DNA of 29,753 nt from a virus. The position numbers and the translations under genes were made by a program. Positions 19,170 to 26,188 of the stretch are shown here, piece after piece. Within the stretch, counting starts at the first letter, position 1; every line of letters begins with the position of its first letter. A model generated the notes under the pieces. That model made no database searches. It had not been told where the DNA came from and saw only the letters and a list, made by a program, of their open reading frames with translations. The DNA lies in the IMG/VR virus record IMGVR_UViG_3300028548_001226, positions 1-29,753 of that record. The stretch is one strand, 5' to 3'.

Positions 19170-20003
19170 ATGGCTGCTACTACTAGCGCTACACTAGACG
19201 ACCTGTTTGCGAATATTATCGCACAGGCACGATTTACCGCTGAAGAACAATCTCTGATGATGGGCTTGGTTACTCAGTACAACATTGCAAACGAAGCTGG
19301 CAAGACTGTCCAGATTCCTAAGTACCCAGCAATTGCCGCGACCGACCTTACTGAAGGTTCGGACATGACCTCAACCACTGTTTCAACTAGCTCTGTAACT
19401 GTTACAGTTGGCGAAGTTGGCGCACAGGTTGTTCTTACTGATATGGCCGCTTTTGGCGCTGGTAACCCTGCTGTTGAGCTTGGTACTGTACTTGGTAATG
19501 CTATCGCCACTAAGATGGACACTGACCTTATCGGTCTGTTCACTGGCTTCAGCACTGGCCTTGGCGGAGCTGGCACAGAAATTACTGTTGCTGATTTGTT
19601 CAAAGCACAGGCGACTCTTCGAGCTGCTAAAGTGACTGGCAATATTGCTGCGGTTCTGCACCCGTTCCAAGCCTATCAGCTTAAAGCTAACCTGACTAAC
19701 ACCTTCGCTAACCCGAATGGTGGTGATGCTCAAAACACCGCTATGATTAATGGCTATGTCGGTAGCATTGCTGGCATTGACGTTTATGAGTCTGCGAATG
19801 TTGCTATTGATGGTGCTGGCGATTCTATCGGCGCGGTATTCGCACCGGAAGCATTGGCAATGGCACTCAAGCGAGACTTCGGTATTGAGTCACAGCGTGA
19901 TGCATCTTTGCGTGCCTTCGAGCTTAATGCTACAGCCGCTTATGGTGTAGCCGAGCTTGATGACAGCTTTGGCGTTAAGCTGACTTTTGATTCTGCACTG
20001 TAA
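19170..20003 (+). CDS. Major capsid protein (HK97-fold)
   Basis: 277 residues; GAGG eight bases upstream of the ATG. TLDDLFANIIAQARFTAEEQSLMMGLV is an N-arm, and NEAGKTVQIPKYPAIAATDLTEGSDM is the strand/E-loop region common to HK97-like major capsid proteins. Later AVLHPFQAYQLKANLT, GYVGSIAGIDVYESANV and the end GVAELDDSFGVKLTF fit the A- and P-domains. It follows the scaffold and is closed by its own terminator, as often for the most abundant protein. There is no clear propeptide cleavage site. Its small size places it among compact capsid proteins. Confidence 0.88.
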   Translation: MAATTSATLDDLFANIIAQARFTAEEQSLMMGLVTQYNIANEAGKTVQIPKYPAIAATDLTEGSDMTSTTVSTSSVTVTVGEVGAQVVLTDMAAFGAGNPAVELGTVLGNAIATKMDTDLIGLFTGFSTGLGGAGTEITVADLFKAQATLRAAKVTGNIAAVLHPFQAYQLKANLTNTFANPNGGDAQNTAMINGYVGSIAGIDVYESANVAIDGAGDSIGAVFAPEALAMALKRDFGIESQRDASLRAFELNATAAYGVAELDDSFGVKLTFDSAL

Positions 20004-20018
20004 GTAAGTAAGACTAAG

Positions 20019-20045
20019 CCCACCTCTTTCGGGGGGTGGGTTTTT
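20019..20045 (+). terminator. Terminator after major capsid gene
   Basis: CCCACC (20019-20024) pairs with GGTGGG (20035-20040), extendable by two inner pairs, followed by TTTTT. The downstream connector and tail genes continue in the same direction with no obvious new promoter. It probably works partially and lowers their expression relative to capsid protein. Confidence 0.82.
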
Positions 20046-20071
20046 ACTAGGGCATATAAGGTGAAGTGGTA

Positions 20072-20485
20072 ATGGCATTTAGTACAGACGCAGACCTGAT
20101 GGCAATTATCCCAGACATTTTAAATCTGGGCATTGATTCTTTCAGCCAAGAACACGCAAAAGCTCAAGCCGATATTGAGCGCAAGATACGCGCCGAATGG
20201 TGGGACAAAAGAGGCTATGCTGGGGAACTTAAGGCAGCTTACCTCACAGATGCCCAGTGGACTGACGCAAGTGCTTACCTTGTTCTATGGAAGTACGCGC
20301 TACCTAAGTTGACTAACTGGGTAGACAATGACCGCTTTATGGGCATGATTGACTTTTACAAGTCGCGATATAGTGAAGAAATTGAAGCTGTATTCCAAGA
20401 CGGCGTAGAATATGACGCTGATGGTGATGGCAATTTAACTGATGGCGAGAAGACCCCAATTAACCATGGGCGCTTGGTTAGATAA
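20072..20485 (+). CDS. Head-tail connector-type protein with EF-hand-like loop
   Basis: 137 residues from ATG 20072; AAGGTGA is about eight bases upstream, and the in-frame GTG 20066 has no better site. The helical body (DLMAIIPDILNLGIDSFSQEHAKAQADIERKIRAEWWDKR, WTDASAYLVLWKYALPKLTNWV) and its place right after the capsid gene fit a neck/adaptor protein. Near the C-terminus, DADGDGNLTDGE has acidic residues at positions 1, 3, 5 and 12 and Gly at 6, a textbook EF-hand calcium loop. Calcium could stabilise the connector; this is an inference. Confidence 0.7.
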   Translation: MAFSTDADLMAIIPDILNLGIDSFSQEHAKAQADIERKIRAEWWDKRGYAGELKAAYLTDAQWTDASAYLVLWKYALPKLTNWVDNDRFMGMIDFYKSRYSEEIEAVFQDGVEYDADGDGNLTDGEKTPINHGRLVR

Positions 20486-20907
20486 TGAATGTAAACATAA
20501 AGACCAGTCCTAGAAACTTCGGCGGCATCCCTAAGAAGATGTCAGCAGAGTTAAAGGCTAAGTATAAGACTGCTCTTTGGCGTGTTGCCCAGATTGGTAT
20601 TAATATCATTCAGGACAGAACAAAAAGCGGAGTAGGCTTTAAGGACGGCAAGTTTAAGCCATATAGCGAAAAGTACGCGGCATTCTTGGTCGAGAAGAAT
20701 CGGGACACTTTTCCAAGGTTAAACTATAGCGGAAATATGATGGCGGCTATGACCAGCAGGGCTAACCACAAGCAAGCTGAAATATTCTTTCGTGGTGCTA
20801 CTGAATCAGGCAAGGCATCTGGCAATAATAAAACAAGGCCATTTTTCGGCTTCAACCGCGATGAAGAAAAGCGACTCGCTAAAGCATTTGGAAGGTTTAT
20901 AAGATGA
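20485..20907 (+). CDS. Neck/tail completion protein
   Basis: 140 residues; TAATG overlap with the upstream gene. It is basic. The region KFKPYSEKYAAFLVEKNRDTFPRLNYSGNMMAAMTSR resembles the P-Y-S-x-x-Y-A and L-x-x-(S/T)-G-x-M motifs of phage virion-morphogenesis and gp10-like neck proteins. The end KTRPFFGFNRDEEKRLAKAF matches their R-P-F-F-G motif. It probably completes the portal-proximal tail joint. The order connector, completion, terminator, tube is standard. Confidence 0.72.
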   Translation: MNVNIKTSPRNFGGIPKKMSAELKAKYKTALWRVAQIGINIIQDRTKSGVGFKDGKFKPYSEKYAAFLVEKNRDTFPRLNYSGNMMAAMTSRANHKQAEIFFRGATESGKASGNNKTRPFFGFNRDEEKRLAKAFGRFIR

Positions 20908-21341
20908 GCGTTAGAGAAAGCATTGCTAATAATATAGTCGATACCTTGCGGGATAGCGTCATATTGCCAACGCGCATTAGCTACGCCACAAGGGAGCCTT
21001 TTGATTTCCAGAAGTTATCAAACGCGCAGTTCCCAGCCGCATTGGTTAGGACTGCTGGCGAAAGCCGCGAAGATAGCTCTATTGCTGGAACAATGGGAAA
21101 GCGCATGGCTAGTATTAACTATGAGCTGGTCTGCTTTGTTAAGGCTGGGGTTATTGACCAAGCTAGAAACAACATAATAGAAGCCATTGAAGAAGGGCTT
21201 GAACAAGACCGCACTAGAGGCGGTTTTGCGCTGGATACCCAGCTAATTAATATTGAAGTCGATGAGGGTTCTATTGCCCCTGTCGGCGGTGTAATTCTAA
21301 CCGTTCGCGTGATATACGAATACACACGCGGCACAACTTAA
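20904..21341 (+). CDS. Tail terminator-like protein
   Basis: 145 residues; ATGA overlap upstream. ATREPFDFQKLSNAQFPAALVRTAGESRED followed by alternating beta and alpha segments (SINYELVCFVKAG, ARNNIIEAIEEGLEQDR, LINIEVDEGSIAPVGGVILTVRVIYEYTRG) fits the alpha/beta fold of tail terminator (gpU-like) proteins, which cap the tail tube. Assignment is mainly by fold pattern and position directly before the tube gene. Confidence 0.68.
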   Translation: MSVRESIANNIVDTLRDSVILPTRISYATREPFDFQKLSNAQFPAALVRTAGESREDSSIAGTMGKRMASINYELVCFVKAGVIDQARNNIIEAIEEGLEQDRTRGGFALDTQLINIEVDEGSIAPVGGVILTVRVIYEYTRGTT

Positions 21342-21358
21342 AGTAAAAGGTGATTTAA

Positions 21359-21760
21359 ATGGCTACACATACAGGCTCAACAGGCGTAGTGAAATTAGCA
21401 GTGGCGGGCGGTACTGAAGCTGTTGTTGGTGAAGTGCGTTCTTACACTATTGAAACGAGTGCTGACACTATTGAAGACAGCATTATGGGCGATGCTGCCC
21501 GTACTTACAAAGCCGGCTTAGAAGCTAGTACGCTTTCTCTGGAATGCTACTGGGATGACACAGACGCGCAACAGCTTGTACTAGATGCACGCGCCGCCAT
21601 TATTTTCGAAATTTACCCTACTGGCACTGGTACTGGTGAGAAATACTACACAGGCGCAGGTAACGTCACATCTAAGTCAATCACAGCGGCTTTTGATGGT
21701 ATGGTAGAAGCTAGTTTTGCCATTCAGGTAAGCGGTGCAGTGACAGAAGCAACAGCATAA
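21359..21760 (+). CDS. Major tail tube protein
   Basis: 133 residues. It is beta-rich throughout: GSTGVVKLAVAGGTEAVVGEVRSYTIETSADTIEDSIMGDAARTYKAGLEASTLSLECYWDDTD resembles the tube family pattern of V-x-x-(V/W)-x-x-x-x-x-A-D-x-x-E-x-T. The C-terminal NVTSKSITAAFDGMVEASFAIQVSG is the final sandwich strand pair. It polymerises around the tape measure to make the tail tube. It is followed by the frameshifting chaperone gene, as expected. Absence of a sheath gene supports a non-contractile tail. Confidence 0.82.
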   Translation: MATHTGSTGVVKLAVAGGTEAVVGEVRSYTIETSADTIEDSIMGDAARTYKAGLEASTLSLECYWDDTDAQQLVLDARAAIIFEIYPTGTGTGEKYYTGAGNVTSKSITAAFDGMVEASFAIQVSGAVTEATA

Positions 21761-21785
21761 TTTAATTCAACTAGGAGGAAGTAAC

Positions 21786-22136
21786 ATGGGTTTAGCTAAA
21801 GAGTTAAGAAACAGGCGCGTTATTAAGGCGCGTGAAGTTAGTGTTGAGGCATGGGCTGATGGGGATGGTAAAGCGTTTACAATGTTTTGCCGCCCTATTA
21901 CTTGTTACGATATTAATGAGCTACAGAAGAAACACCCGCAGATTATGGAAGCCCCAACTATCGGTGCAATGGTTGATTTGATTGTTCTGAAAGCTGAGGA
22001 CGAAGGCGGCAGTAAATTGTTTACAAGTGCTGAAGACAGAATTGACCTGATGGGCGAAGAAACCTCTGTAATTAGTACAATTGCAGACCAGATGTTTAGC
22101 ACTATTGAGTCGGTTGAAACAGCAATAAAAAACTAG
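21786..22136 (+). CDS. Tail assembly chaperone, short form (G-like)
   Basis: 116 residues; AGGAGG upstream of the ATG. It is a soluble mixed alpha/beta protein (VEAWADGDGKAFTMFCRPITCYDINELQKKHPQIM) located between tail tube and tape measure, the fixed position of lambda G-type chaperones. It ends with ATA AAA AAC TAG, where the last seven coding bases are a canonical -1 slippery heptamer. Most ribosomes should stop here; a minority should shift and read the downstream frame. The chaperone coats the tape-measure protein during tail assembly. Confidence 0.85.
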   Translation: MGLAKELRNRRVIKAREVSVEAWADGDGKAFTMFCRPITCYDINELQKKHPQIMEAPTIGAMVDLIVLKAEDEGGSKLFTSAEDRIDLMGEETSVISTIADQMFSTIESVETAIKN

Positions 22137-22180
22137 AAACCTCTCAGTTAAGGATGAATGTTATTGCCTTGGCTGAGAGG
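22127..22180 (+). promoter_or_regulatory. Programmed -1 frameshift signal
   Basis: The slippery site A AAA AAC (22127-22133) is in the zero frame. After a six-base spacer that includes the TAG stop, CCTCTCAG (22140-22147) pairs perfectly with CTGAGAGG (22173-22180). AAGG (22150-22153) and CCTT (22167-22170) extend the stem across a 2x2 internal loop, giving 12 pairs. All three parts of a classical -1 signal are present. Confidence 0.88.
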
Positions 22181-22279
22181 CTTCACATACCTATAGCAGA
22201 AGCAGAGCAGATGAGCCTTTCAGAATTTAATGAATGGCTTGCTTACTTTCACCTACTGAGCGAGAAGAAAGATGGCTGA
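22133..22279 (+). CDS. Tail assembly chaperone, T extension (-1 frame, made by frameshift)
   Basis: In the -1 frame, 48 codons follow the slip site and end at TGA 22277-22279, overlapping the tape-measure start at 22272. The sequence LRMNVIALAERLHIPIAEAEQMSLSEFNEWLAYFHLLSEKK resembles the T part of lambda GT and related chaperones: a helical segment with S-x-x-E-F/L-x-x-W-x-x-(Y/F) before the tape measure. The fused G-T product would be 164 residues. An internal ATG at 22154 exists, but it lies within the stem-loop and independent translation is less likely. Confidence 0.82.
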   Translation, partial: LETSQLRMNVIALAERLHIPIAEAEQMSLSEFNEWLAYFHLLSEKKDG

Positions 22280-24179
22280 AGATACCCGCATTGTAATATC
22301 CGCAATAGACAGAACCAGCAAGGGCTTTAAGTCTGTTGGTGCAGGTTTAGGGCGTATAACAAAGTCAATCTTTAGCATGAAAACTGCTCTTATCGGTGTG
22401 GCTGGCGTTGGTGGCTTTGGCTTTCTTGTTAAGACCTCTTTAAACTCTGCTGATGCACTAGCTAAGACCGCAGCTAAGATAGGCACAACCACCGAATCAC
22501 TTTCTAAACTGCAATATGCAGCACAAATAACGGGCGTAGAAACCAACACCTTAAACATGGCAATGCAGAGATTTACGCGAAGAACTGCTGAAGCCGCAAA
22601 AGGAACTGGTGAAGCTAAGGGAGCAATTAAAGAGCTTGGATTAGACGCTAGAAAACTACAGCAGCTACCGCTTGATGTGCAGATGAAGAAGCTGGCAGGC
22701 GCTTTTGCTAATGTTGAAAGTGATGCTGACAAGCTAAGAATAGCCTTTAAGCTATTTGACAGTGAAGGTGCTGCGCTTGTTAATACTTTGGCACTTGGCT
22801 CTAGCGGGCTGGATGAACTGTTTGGCAAGGCGCAGGCTTTAGGTATTGTAATGTCTAGCGAAGCAGCGGCAGGAGCTGAGAAAGCAAACAATGCGCTTTC
22901 TGACCTATTCTCTATAGTTAAGGGACTGAAAGACCAGTTCAGTGCAGCGCTTGCCCCAGCTATTGAACACGTTGCCACCATGCTTACTGACTTTTTCTTA
23001 AAAACTAGCAAAGCTGAAGGCGGTATTGCAAAGTTCGCAAGAACAATGGCGGTTGGGTTTTTGGAGGGTGTGCGGAGCGCACTTATTGGTTTAGATAAAT
23101 TAGCCAATACTATGGATTCGGTCAGCCTTGCGGCAGGCGAATTCTTTAACAAGTTCGAGCAAAATGCTAAGCGAAGCAGATTTGACCACCTACATGACAA
23201 GCTATCTGACTTACAAGACCTACAGGCGGCAATGCTTTCAGGTGGTGATATTGGCTTAGTTGATTACATGATGTACGGCAAAGGCAATGCTGGGGCTGAA
23301 AAGGTACAAGCAGAGATTGGCGAGCTAGTTAATACTTTGACAGTATTGCAATCTGAATTGTCTGCGGGCAAAGAAGAAGCGGCATCGTTTGGCACAAGTC
23401 TAGGCGGTTTGATAGACCTTGATGCCGTGAACTCTACTTTTGATGCACTTATAGAATCTATAGGTAAGATAGGCGAGACCGCCCCAGCCGCATTTGCACC
23501 TTTAACGGAAAGCACTAACGCTTTCACTGAAGCTATGGGTTCCGCCAAACTTGGCTATCAGGCTTGGAGTGATTCATTACCCTCAATGGAAGAGAATATG
23601 AAAAGCCTCACGACCCAAGGCTTAGACGGTTTGACTGATTCTCTTACTGCTGCTGTCACTGGCGCGGCTAACTTTAAAGACGCTATGAAGTCGATGGCTA
23701 AAAGCGTTGTTGATAGCCTTATTAAAATGCTGATTCAGAAGTATATTGTTGATGCTGCTTTTGGTGCTATCACTGGTGCGTTTACGGGTGGGACTGGAAC
23801 TACTCCTGTTACTGGCTCAATGAGTACAATGAACAATCAATCTGTAACCGCTGGCGGTTTTGGCAGCGGTTCATCTGGAATGTTTAGCGGCAAAGCAATC
23901 GGCGGTTCTGTTCAAGCTGGTCAACCTTACATGGTGGGCGAACGTGGGCAAGAGATGTTTGTACCTAATCAATCAGGCTCTATAATACCTAACAACAAAG
24001 TCGGTGGCGGTAGCAATGTTGTTGTAAATCAGACCATCAATATATCAACCGGCGTTGCACAGACTGTTCGGGCAGAGGTTGCAAACATGATGCCCCAGAT
24101 AGCAGCGGCGGCAAAAGGCGCAGTAGCAGACGCAAGACAGCGCGGCGGTGGATACAGTCAAGCACTAATCGGAGCATAA
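22272..24179 (+). CDS. Tape measure protein
   Basis: 635 residues; GAGAAG precedes the ATG. IVISAIDRTSKGFKSVGAGLGRI is the usual N-terminus of tape measures, with a hydrophobic segment at about 36-56. Then come LQYAAQITGVETNTLNMAMQRFTRRTAEAA and DELFGKAQALGIVMSSEAAAGAEKANNAL, the TP901-type minor tail core repeated in this family. The C-terminal part contains predicted membrane-active segments (MLIQKYIVDAAFGAITGAF) and a YMVGERGQEMFVPNQSG motif common to tape measures. The length would correspond to a tail of roughly 90-100 nm using 1.5 angstrom per residue. No lysozyme or peptidase domain is apparent. Confidence 0.9.
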   Translation: MAEDTRIVISAIDRTSKGFKSVGAGLGRITKSIFSMKTALIGVAGVGGFGFLVKTSLNSADALAKTAAKIGTTTESLSKLQYAAQITGVETNTLNMAMQRFTRRTAEAAKGTGEAKGAIKELGLDARKLQQLPLDVQMKKLAGAFANVESDADKLRIAFKLFDSEGAALVNTLALGSSGLDELFGKAQALGIVMSSEAAAGAEKANNALSDLFSIVKGLKDQFSAALAPAIEHVATMLTDFFLKTSKAEGGIAKFARTMAVGFLEGVRSALIGLDKLANTMDSVSLAAGEFFNKFEQNAKRSRFDHLHDKLSDLQDLQAAMLSGGDIGLVDYMMYGKGNAGAEKVQAEIGELVNTLTVLQSELSAGKEEAASFGTSLGGLIDLDAVNSTFDALIESIGKIGETAPAAFAPLTESTNAFTEAMGSAKLGYQAWSDSLPSMEENMKSLTTQGLDGLTDSLTAAVTGAANFKDAMKSMAKSVVDSLIKMLIQKYIVDAAFGAITGAFTGGTGTTPVTGSMSTMNNQSVTAGGFGSGSSGMFSGKAIGGSVQAGQPYMVGERGQEMFVPNQSGSIIPNNKVGGGSNVVVNQTINISTGVAQTVRAEVANMMPQIAAAAKGAVADARQRGGGYSQALIGA

Positions 24180-24180
24180 A

Positions 24181-24744
24181 ATGCCATTAGCATTCCCCAG
24201 CGTTGGGATTCAAAACATACAAATGAGATTGAAGAGGGCGGTTGCAGTGAGTGAATCGCCTTTTTCTTATGACACGCAGACATATGTTCATCAGGGCGCT
24301 AGATGGGAATGTGAGGTAACTCTACCGCCTTTAACCTACGCCGAGGCACGTTCGGTAGAGGCTTTTGTAGTCGCCCTTAAAGGGCAATCAGGCACGTTTA
24401 CCTTCGGGCATCCTTTGCATAATACAGCTGGGCTTTCTGTCGGGCTTTCTGCTAATGCCGCTATTAGGGCAACAACTCTATTAGGCGGAGGTGGTTCCAC
24501 AGCGGTAAGTGCGGGAACTTATTTCCAGCTTGGAGATTATCTTTATTTAGCTACAACAGACAAAGCGGCGGGGAATAATTTATTAGGTTTTGAGCCGCCA
24601 CTAAGGGAAGCGATTAGCTCAGGTACGGCGTTGGATTTTACTCTACCAAAAAGCCTTTGGCGCATGGCTTCAAATGATATTAGCTGGTCAACAGATACCG
24701 CCGCAATGTACGGTTTTACTTTTGCTTTTGTGGAGGCTCTTTAA
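24181..24744 (+). CDS. Distal tail protein-like
   Basis: 187 residues, two bases after the tape measure stop. The N-terminus MPLAFPSVGIQNIQMRLKRAVAVSESPFSYDTQTYVHQGARWECEVTLPPLTYAEARSVEAFVVALKGQSGTF is a beta-sandwich pattern common to a conserved family located just after the tape measure in many aquatic siphoviruses. A variable loop with Gly/Ala (LLGGGGSTAVSAG) precedes the end WSTDTAAMYGFTFAFVEAL. Position and fold suggest a distal tail or tail-tip structural component. It overlaps the next start by one base. Confidence 0.7.
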   Translation: MPLAFPSVGIQNIQMRLKRAVAVSESPFSYDTQTYVHQGARWECEVTLPPLTYAEARSVEAFVVALKGQSGTFTFGHPLHNTAGLSVGLSANAAIRATTLLGGGGSTAVSAGTYFQLGDYLYLATTDKAAGNNLLGFEPPLREAISSGTALDFTLPKSLWRMASNDISWSTDTAAMYGFTFAFVEAL

Positions 24745-25733
24745 TGTCTAGGGTTTTAAGCGCTGAGATGCAGGCTGTAGCAGATGCTAAAGTGGTTAGA
24801 CCTATCTACTTAATTGATATGGATTTCCCTAGCGGTGATGTGCGGCTATGGTCTGGTAGTGGAATCCTTAATTCTCCTTTAGGAAGCACTCTCATAACCA
24901 ATGGCGACTTCAGTAACGGATTAGTCGGGTGGGCTACGTCACAAATTAACAATGGCACTGTCACCCATGTAGCTAATGCGGTTCAACTTTATGCAGAAAA
25001 CTTTAGCAACAGGGCGGGTGTAAGGCAGGCTTTCACAACAGTCAGCGGCAGGAAGTACAGGGTTGGATTTGAAAACAATGCAAGAGTTCATATAGTTGCA
25101 AGGGATAATGTGGGAGCAACCAATATTGCACCCCCTCTAGGTTATGACGCTGGAGTGAATTACCATGAGTTTACCGCAGTATCTGTTTTAACTAGAATTG
25201 AACTTAGAAATCAGATTTCAGGAACTGCAACTTTAGACAATGTTAATCTTTATGAGCTAGAAGATTATGTGGGCGCAGGTGATTTACTTTCGATTAGTGA
25301 AATTGAAGAAAGCGCAGACCTGAAAGCCAATGGCGCTAGTGTAACCCTCACAGGGTTGAACACATCTTTAATTCAGACAGCTAGGGATGAAGATTACCAA
25401 GGTAGAAAAATGACCATTGCCATAGGTGCAATGAATGAAACTGCTGATGTAATTGCTACGCCTGCTATTTTATTTACTGGATTTATGGACGTTATGACCA
25501 TTAACGATGGCGGCGAATATTCCACCATTAACCTGACATGCGAAAATAAACTGATTGCCTTTGAGCGTTCAAACAGGCGCAGGAATACAGATGGAGACCA
25601 GCGAATTGACTACCCAAACGACCAAGGGTTCTTTTTTGTAACATCAATTCAGGAAAAGGATTTCTACTGGGGGCAGGTGACTCCAGCCTTTGACAGTGTA
25701 AGCACAGGCGGCGGATTCGGAGGCGGCAGATGA
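24744..25733 (+). CDS. Distal tail protein with inserted carbohydrate-binding-like domain
   Basis: 329 residues. Residues 1-42 (VLSAEMQAVADAKVVRPIYLIDMDFPSGDVRLWSG) and about 175-310 (YVGAGDLLSISEIEESADLKANGASVTLTGL to ERSNRRRNTDGDQRIDYPNDQGF) form one conserved tail protein in which WSG is normally followed closely by GAGDLL. Between them, about 46-173 is an extra domain: TNGDFSNGLVGWATSQ, GVRQAFTTVSGRKYRVGFE and TATLDNVNLYELE. These are strands typical of CBM4/9-like carbohydrate-binding sandwiches. The C-terminus is glycine-rich (GGGFGGGR). The inserted domain could bind host surface glycans. Confidence 0.75.
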   Translation: MSRVLSAEMQAVADAKVVRPIYLIDMDFPSGDVRLWSGSGILNSPLGSTLITNGDFSNGLVGWATSQINNGTVTHVANAVQLYAENFSNRAGVRQAFTTVSGRKYRVGFENNARVHIVARDNVGATNIAPPLGYDAGVNYHEFTAVSVLTRIELRNQISGTATLDNVNLYELEDYVGAGDLLSISEIEESADLKANGASVTLTGLNTSLIQTARDEDYQGRKMTIAIGAMNETADVIATPAILFTGFMDVMTINDGGEYSTINLTCENKLIAFERSNRRRNTDGDQRIDYPNDQGFFFVTSIQEKDFYWGQVTPAFDSVSTGGGFGGGR

Positions 25734-26188
25734 TTAAGATACAACTTGAATCAATGACTAACGTAAAAAAAGACATTAAACCTTTGCTTGATGAGCATTG
25801 GGAGTTGGTCGCATTAAACCAAGGCGCTATTAAATTAAACCCTGATTATGAAGAGTACGCCAGATTAGATGCCGCAGGCGTTTTAAAGATATTCACTGCT
25901 AGAGATAATGGCGTTTTAGTGGGCTATTTTGTTTTAACTGTTGCTAAAAGCATCCACTACAGTGACCACTTGTTTGCCGTTAATGACGTTATCTTTGTAA
26001 AGCCTGATAGCAGGGCTGGAGCTACAGGTTTCAAGTTAATTAAATATGCTGAAGATTACTGCAAGGAAGCCGGCGTTTCAGTAATGACTTTAAATACCAA
26101 AGTTCACATTCCTTTTGATAAACTAATGGTACACATGGGCTTTGAATTAATTGAGCGCGTATATTCTAAATTTTTAAGGAATAAATAA
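25730..26188 (+). CDS. GNAT-family acetyltransferase
   Basis: 152 residues; ATGA overlap with the upstream tail gene. The GNAT order is visible: ELVALNQG helix, IFTARDNGVLVGYFVLTVAKSIHY (strands 3-4), NDVIFVKPDSRAGATGFKLIKYAEDYCKEAGVSVMTL (the pyrophosphate-binding loop R-x-G-x-x-G is degenerate as SRAGATGFKL), and FDKLMVHMGFELIERVYSKFL. Such enzymes are repeatedly found among tail-tip genes of siphoviruses, where the target is unknown. It may modify a tail protein or a host factor. Confidence 0.78.
   Translation: MIKIQLESMTNVKKDIKPLLDEHWELVALNQGAIKLNPDYEEYARLDAAGVLKIFTARDNGVLVGYFVLTVAKSIHYSDHLFAVNDVIFVKPDSRAGATGFKLIKYAEDYCKEAGVSVMTLNTKVHIPFDKLMVHMGFELIERVYSKFLRNK

Noticed and set aside
22253-23200. 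315-residue minus-strand open frame
   Set aside because: It lies wholly against the tape-measure gene, is rich in Ser/Ala/Leu as expected for an antisense frame, and has no ribosome-binding site or family pattern.
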